From CAIOSQ01 sp044359885 (GTDB lineage: Bacteria > Pseudomonadota > Alphaproteobacteria > CACIAM-22H2), in NCBI GenBank assembly GCA_044359885.1, contig JBIKLI010000002.1:1-39159 (forward strand): a stretch of 39,159 nt of DNA, in the 5' to 3' direction. Position numbers and translations under genes: made by a program. Below the pieces are notes generated by a model. The model made no database searches. It was given only the letters and a program-made list of their open reading frames with translations, and had not been told where the DNA came from. This document shows positions 38,111 through 39,159 of the stretch, in pieces. Position 1 is the stretch's first letter, and each line of letters opens with the position of its first letter.

Positions 38111-38581
38111 TCAGGCGATCTCGAACACCGCTTCGACCTCGGTCGCGACGCCGAGCGGCAGCGATCCCATGCCGACAGCCGAGCGCGCGTGCCGGCCCTT
38201 GTCGCCGAACACCGCGACCACGAGGTCGGAGGCGCCGTTGATGACCTTGGGATGATCCGCGAAATCCGGCGTGGCGTTGACGAAACCGACGAGCTTCACG
38301 CAGCGCTGGACACGGTCGAGGTCGCCGTCGCAGGCGCGGCGCATGGCCGCCAGGACGTTGATCGCGCACAGGCGCGCGGCCTGATAGCCTTCCTCGATGC
38401 CGAATTCGCGTCCGAGCTTGCCGACATAGGCGAGCTTGCCGGACGCGTCGAACGTGACCTGGCCGGCGGTGAAGACGAGACTGCCGGTGCGCACGAACGG
38501 GACGTAATTCGCGGCCGGCGCCGCCGGATTGGGGAGCACGATTCCGAGTTCCGCGAGTCGCGCGTCGATCTGGCCGGCCAT
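38111..38581 (-). CDS. RidA-family protein with the conserved arginine
   Basis: A 156-residue member of the RidA/YjgF fold, of the slightly longer subgroup that begins DARLAELGIVLP and has YVPFVRTGSLVFTAGQ. The conserved arginine is present as Arg133 (HARSAVGMGSLPLG), in the position that binds substrate carboxylate in E. coli RidA, in contrast to the first Rid protein of this window. Imine/enamine hydrolysis is therefore possible. ATG 38581 is preceded by GGGAG about 9 bases upstream. It is followed after 13 bases by the FemAB-like gene, so they are probably co-transcribed; the connection between them is not understood. Confidence 0.9.
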   Translation of the reverse strand: MAGQIDARLAELGIVLPNPAAPAANYVPFVRTGSLVFTAGQVTFDASGKLAYVGKLGREFGIEEGYQAARLCAINVLAAMRRACDGDLDRVQRCVKLVGFVNATPDFADHPKVINGASDLVVAVFGDKGRHARSAVGMGSLPLGVATEVEAVFEIA

Positions 38582-38677
38582 GACGATGTTTCTCCCTCGC
38601 AAAGCGTGCCGCAGGATAGCGCGCGCGGCCGCGATTGTGCCACAGTGTCGCCACACCGATCCCGGAGCGTCGACCGG

Positions 38678-39159
38678 ATGCGCATCACCCGCCGCGCCGC
38701 GCTCGCCAGGCTTCTGGCGCCGGCCTTCTCCGCGCCGTTTCTTCCCGGCCGGGCCTGGGCCCAGGCCGCCGGAACGCAGGCGGACATCTTCGCCCTCAAG
38801 GTCGACTACAGCGCGACCAGCGTATTGGGGGCCGGCGACAACGCGCCGCGCGGCCGGCTGTGGCGCGCCGGCCGGGCGCTGCGCCACGAAAGCGGCCAGG
38901 GCCAGACGCAGACGCTGATCGTGCGGCTGGATCGCAACATCGGCTGGCTGGCGCTGGCCGATCTCGGCATCGCGATCGAGAGCGACCTGTCGGCGCTGGA
39001 TCTGCCGCTGCAGGTGCTCGACGGCAACGGCGGGGGCGGCGTCATTCAACTGCGCGAAGGGCGCGAGCGCGTCAACGGGCTCGACACGACACGGGTTTGG
39101 GTGGAGCGCAGCGCCGGGTCGGGCAGCGGCTTCAGCGGCCGCGTCTGGGTGACCGATCA
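38678..39159 (+). CDS. Exported protein of unknown function (3' end beyond window)
   Basis: The first 160 residues of a secreted protein, still open at the window edge. The signal peptide MRITRRAALARLLAPAF contains adjacent arginines and is followed by a probable cleavage site at AWAQA, so Sec or Tat export is likely. The mature part is rich in beta-strand patterns (FALKVDYSATSVL, LRHESGQGQTQTLIVRLDRN, RVNGLDTTRVWVE). Such short strand-turn repeats with a DR.IGWL motif resemble LolA-like or DUF4412-like periplasmic domains, but I cannot confirm this. It is divergent from the RidA-like gene across 96 bases in which I see no clear promoter. Confidence 0.75.
   Translation, partial: MRITRRAALARLLAPAFSAPFLPGRAWAQAAGTQADIFALKVDYSATSVLGAGDNAPRGRLWRAGRALRHESGQGQTQTLIVRLDRNIGWLALADLGIAIESDLSALDLPLQVLDGNGGGGVIQLREGRERVNGLDTTRVWVERSAGSGSGFSGRVWVTD

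Noticed and set aside
1..39159. CRISPR arrays, tRNA/rRNA genes, insertion sequences, prophage or defence islands
   Set aside because: I found no regularly spaced repeats, transposase or integrase motifs, cloverleaf-like sequences or defence-system domains on either strand.

Overview
The window is very GC-rich (roughly 70% in most genes), densely coding and free of insertion sequences, tRNA/rRNA genes and CRISPR arrays. DUF1489, a phasin under a TGC/GCA-palindrome promoter, clpS-clpA and a VWA/J-protein pair together point to an alphaproteobacterial chromosome, probably a Rhodospirillales-like aerobic heterotroph. That placement is inference from gene content; no rRNA is present to confirm it.

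Region 1 (1-11397, + strand) is a long, tightly spaced run built around leucine/isovalerate catabolism. It holds the 3' end of isovaleryl-CoA dehydrogenase, a RidA-like protein, an SDR, a second acyl-CoA dehydrogenase, a DsbA-fold isomerase, a large MscS channel, methylcrotonyl-CoA carboxylase beta, methylglutaconyl-CoA hydratase, methylcrotonyl-CoA carboxylase alpha with biotin domain, DUF1489 and a 2-hydroxyacid dehydrogenase. Together they cover isovaleryl-CoA to HMG-CoA. HMG-CoA lyase is not in the window.

Region 2 (11398-16191) starts with an orphan gene of clearly lower GC. A compact sulfur-oxidation module follows: soxY-soxZ on + converging with a flavocytochrome c sulfide dehydrogenase pair on -. 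No soxAX, soxB or soxCD is visible. A zinc-independent MDR oxidoreductase is divergent from the pair.

Region 3 (16211-21046, - strand) is a four-gene run: glutamine-synthetase-like ligase, aldehyde dehydrogenase, iron-type alcohol dehydrogenase and TauD-type dioxygenase. It looks like a gamma-glutamylation pathway for an amine or amino alcohol; the substrate is unknown.

Region 4 (21103-25891) has a TPR-methyltransferase with a probably leaderless message, convergent with an acyl-CoA synthetase-pyrophosphatase pair joined by an ATGA overlap. The synthetase appears to start at CTG. A divergent VWA protein and a membrane J-domain protein follow.

Region 5 (26038-31370) carries galU, ugd and a phosphomannomutase/phosphoglucomutase (precursors for surface polysaccharide), a GGCT-like protein and, convergent, a D,D-carboxypeptidase with SPOR domain.

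Region 6 (31527-39159) contains a lipoprotein, a phasin with a well-resolved promoter and two operator palindromes, a strong terminator, clpS, clpA, a secreted PQQ-type sugar dehydrogenase, a FemAB/GNAT-like protein with a second RidA protein, and the start of an exported protein cut by the window end. No gap between genes exceeds about 205 bases.
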